Assembly (NCBI GenBank): GCA_028565635.1
Contig: JAOXYB010019317.1
Location: 1 to 17,901, forward strand
Source of the DNA: Phoronis ovalis
Taxonomy: Eukaryota; Phoronida; Phoronidae
DNA length: 17,901 nucleotides
Reading direction: 5' to 3'
A program made the translations under genes and the position numbers. The notes beneath the pieces are model-generated. The model was not told the DNA's origin and made no database searches. It was given only the letters and a program-made list of their open reading frames with translations. Below are positions 17,695 through 17,901 of this stretch, in pieces; the stretch's first letter is position 1, and every line of letters begins with the position of its first letter.

Positions 17695-17901
17695 ATTCAG
17701 ACTTGCGACTTAGAGCGCTCTATAATAATGCGCTTCAGCCTCTAATGTGTACGCGAATAATTTGCTTCAAGAGCATTAAAATAAAGCGCATCAAGCAAAA
17801 ATTAATCCTCTTCCCGAGGTGAAGTAACTTTTTCCTGATGCGCTTTAAGCGACTTAACTTGCAAGTGTGGACACGAAGCGACTTCAATTCGCTTTCTGCC
17901 A
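17695..17901. mobile_element. GC-richer inverted-repeat element, truncated at window edge
   Basis: AAAGCGCATCA (17783-17793) and TGATGCGCTTT (17836-17846) are perfect inverted repeats. Further out, GACTTGCGACTTAGAGCGC (from about 17700) resembles the complement of GCGCTTTAAGCGACTTAACT. A second AAGCGA/TCGCTT pair lies at 17876 and 17889. CpG-rich against an AT-rich background. Looks like a DNA transposon or MITE terminus; family not identified. Confidence 0.55.

Overview
The window is nuclear DNA of a multicellular animal. It is AT-rich, with two spliced genes whose exons are 89 to 281 bp long, GT-AG introns and clear metazoan orthologues. The introns are a few hundred bases to 1.3 kb and carry many small degenerate repeats. 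Both proteins stay close to vertebrate versions and the genes are densely split by introns. This suits an intron-rich invertebrate such as a sponge, cnidarian or other slowly evolving lineage, but the sequence does not settle the phylum.

Layout. Positions 1-360 hold a GC-rich cluster of GGGATCCCG palindromes and a broken, internally repeated scrap of LINE-type reverse transcriptase. Positions 1352-4849 on the + strand hold five exons encoding a complete 177-residue mitochondrial inner membrane protease subunit 1 (IMMP1L). Its Ser/Lys dyad is intact. Positions 4850-8599 are intergenic between convergent gene ends, with one 190-bp fold-back MITE-like element. Positions 8600-16486 on the - strand hold thirteen exons encoding 765 residues of an ABTB2/ABTB3 (BTBD11)-type protein: a conserved N-terminal region, ankyrin repeats, a linker, a BTB/POZ domain and a C-terminal BACK-like tail. 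Its first exons are not in the window or are not recognisable. Positions 16487-17901 are non-coding as far as can be seen, with a roughly 140-bp diverged tandem repeat and a GC-richer inverted-repeat element cut by the window edge.

The two genes are not known to act together. IMMP1L trims intermembrane-space sorting signals in mitochondria. The ABTB protein is probably a CUL3 substrate adaptor or scaffold in the cytoplasm. They are only convergent neighbours.

I do not see a new multi-gene system. The less ordinary material is in the introns and flanks: a 380-bp near full-length fold-back in IMMP1L intron 1, a duplicated pseudo-splice acceptor just ahead of the IMMP1L exon that carries the catalytic lysine, a nearly identical 73-bp tandem duplication, and several other fold-back elements.
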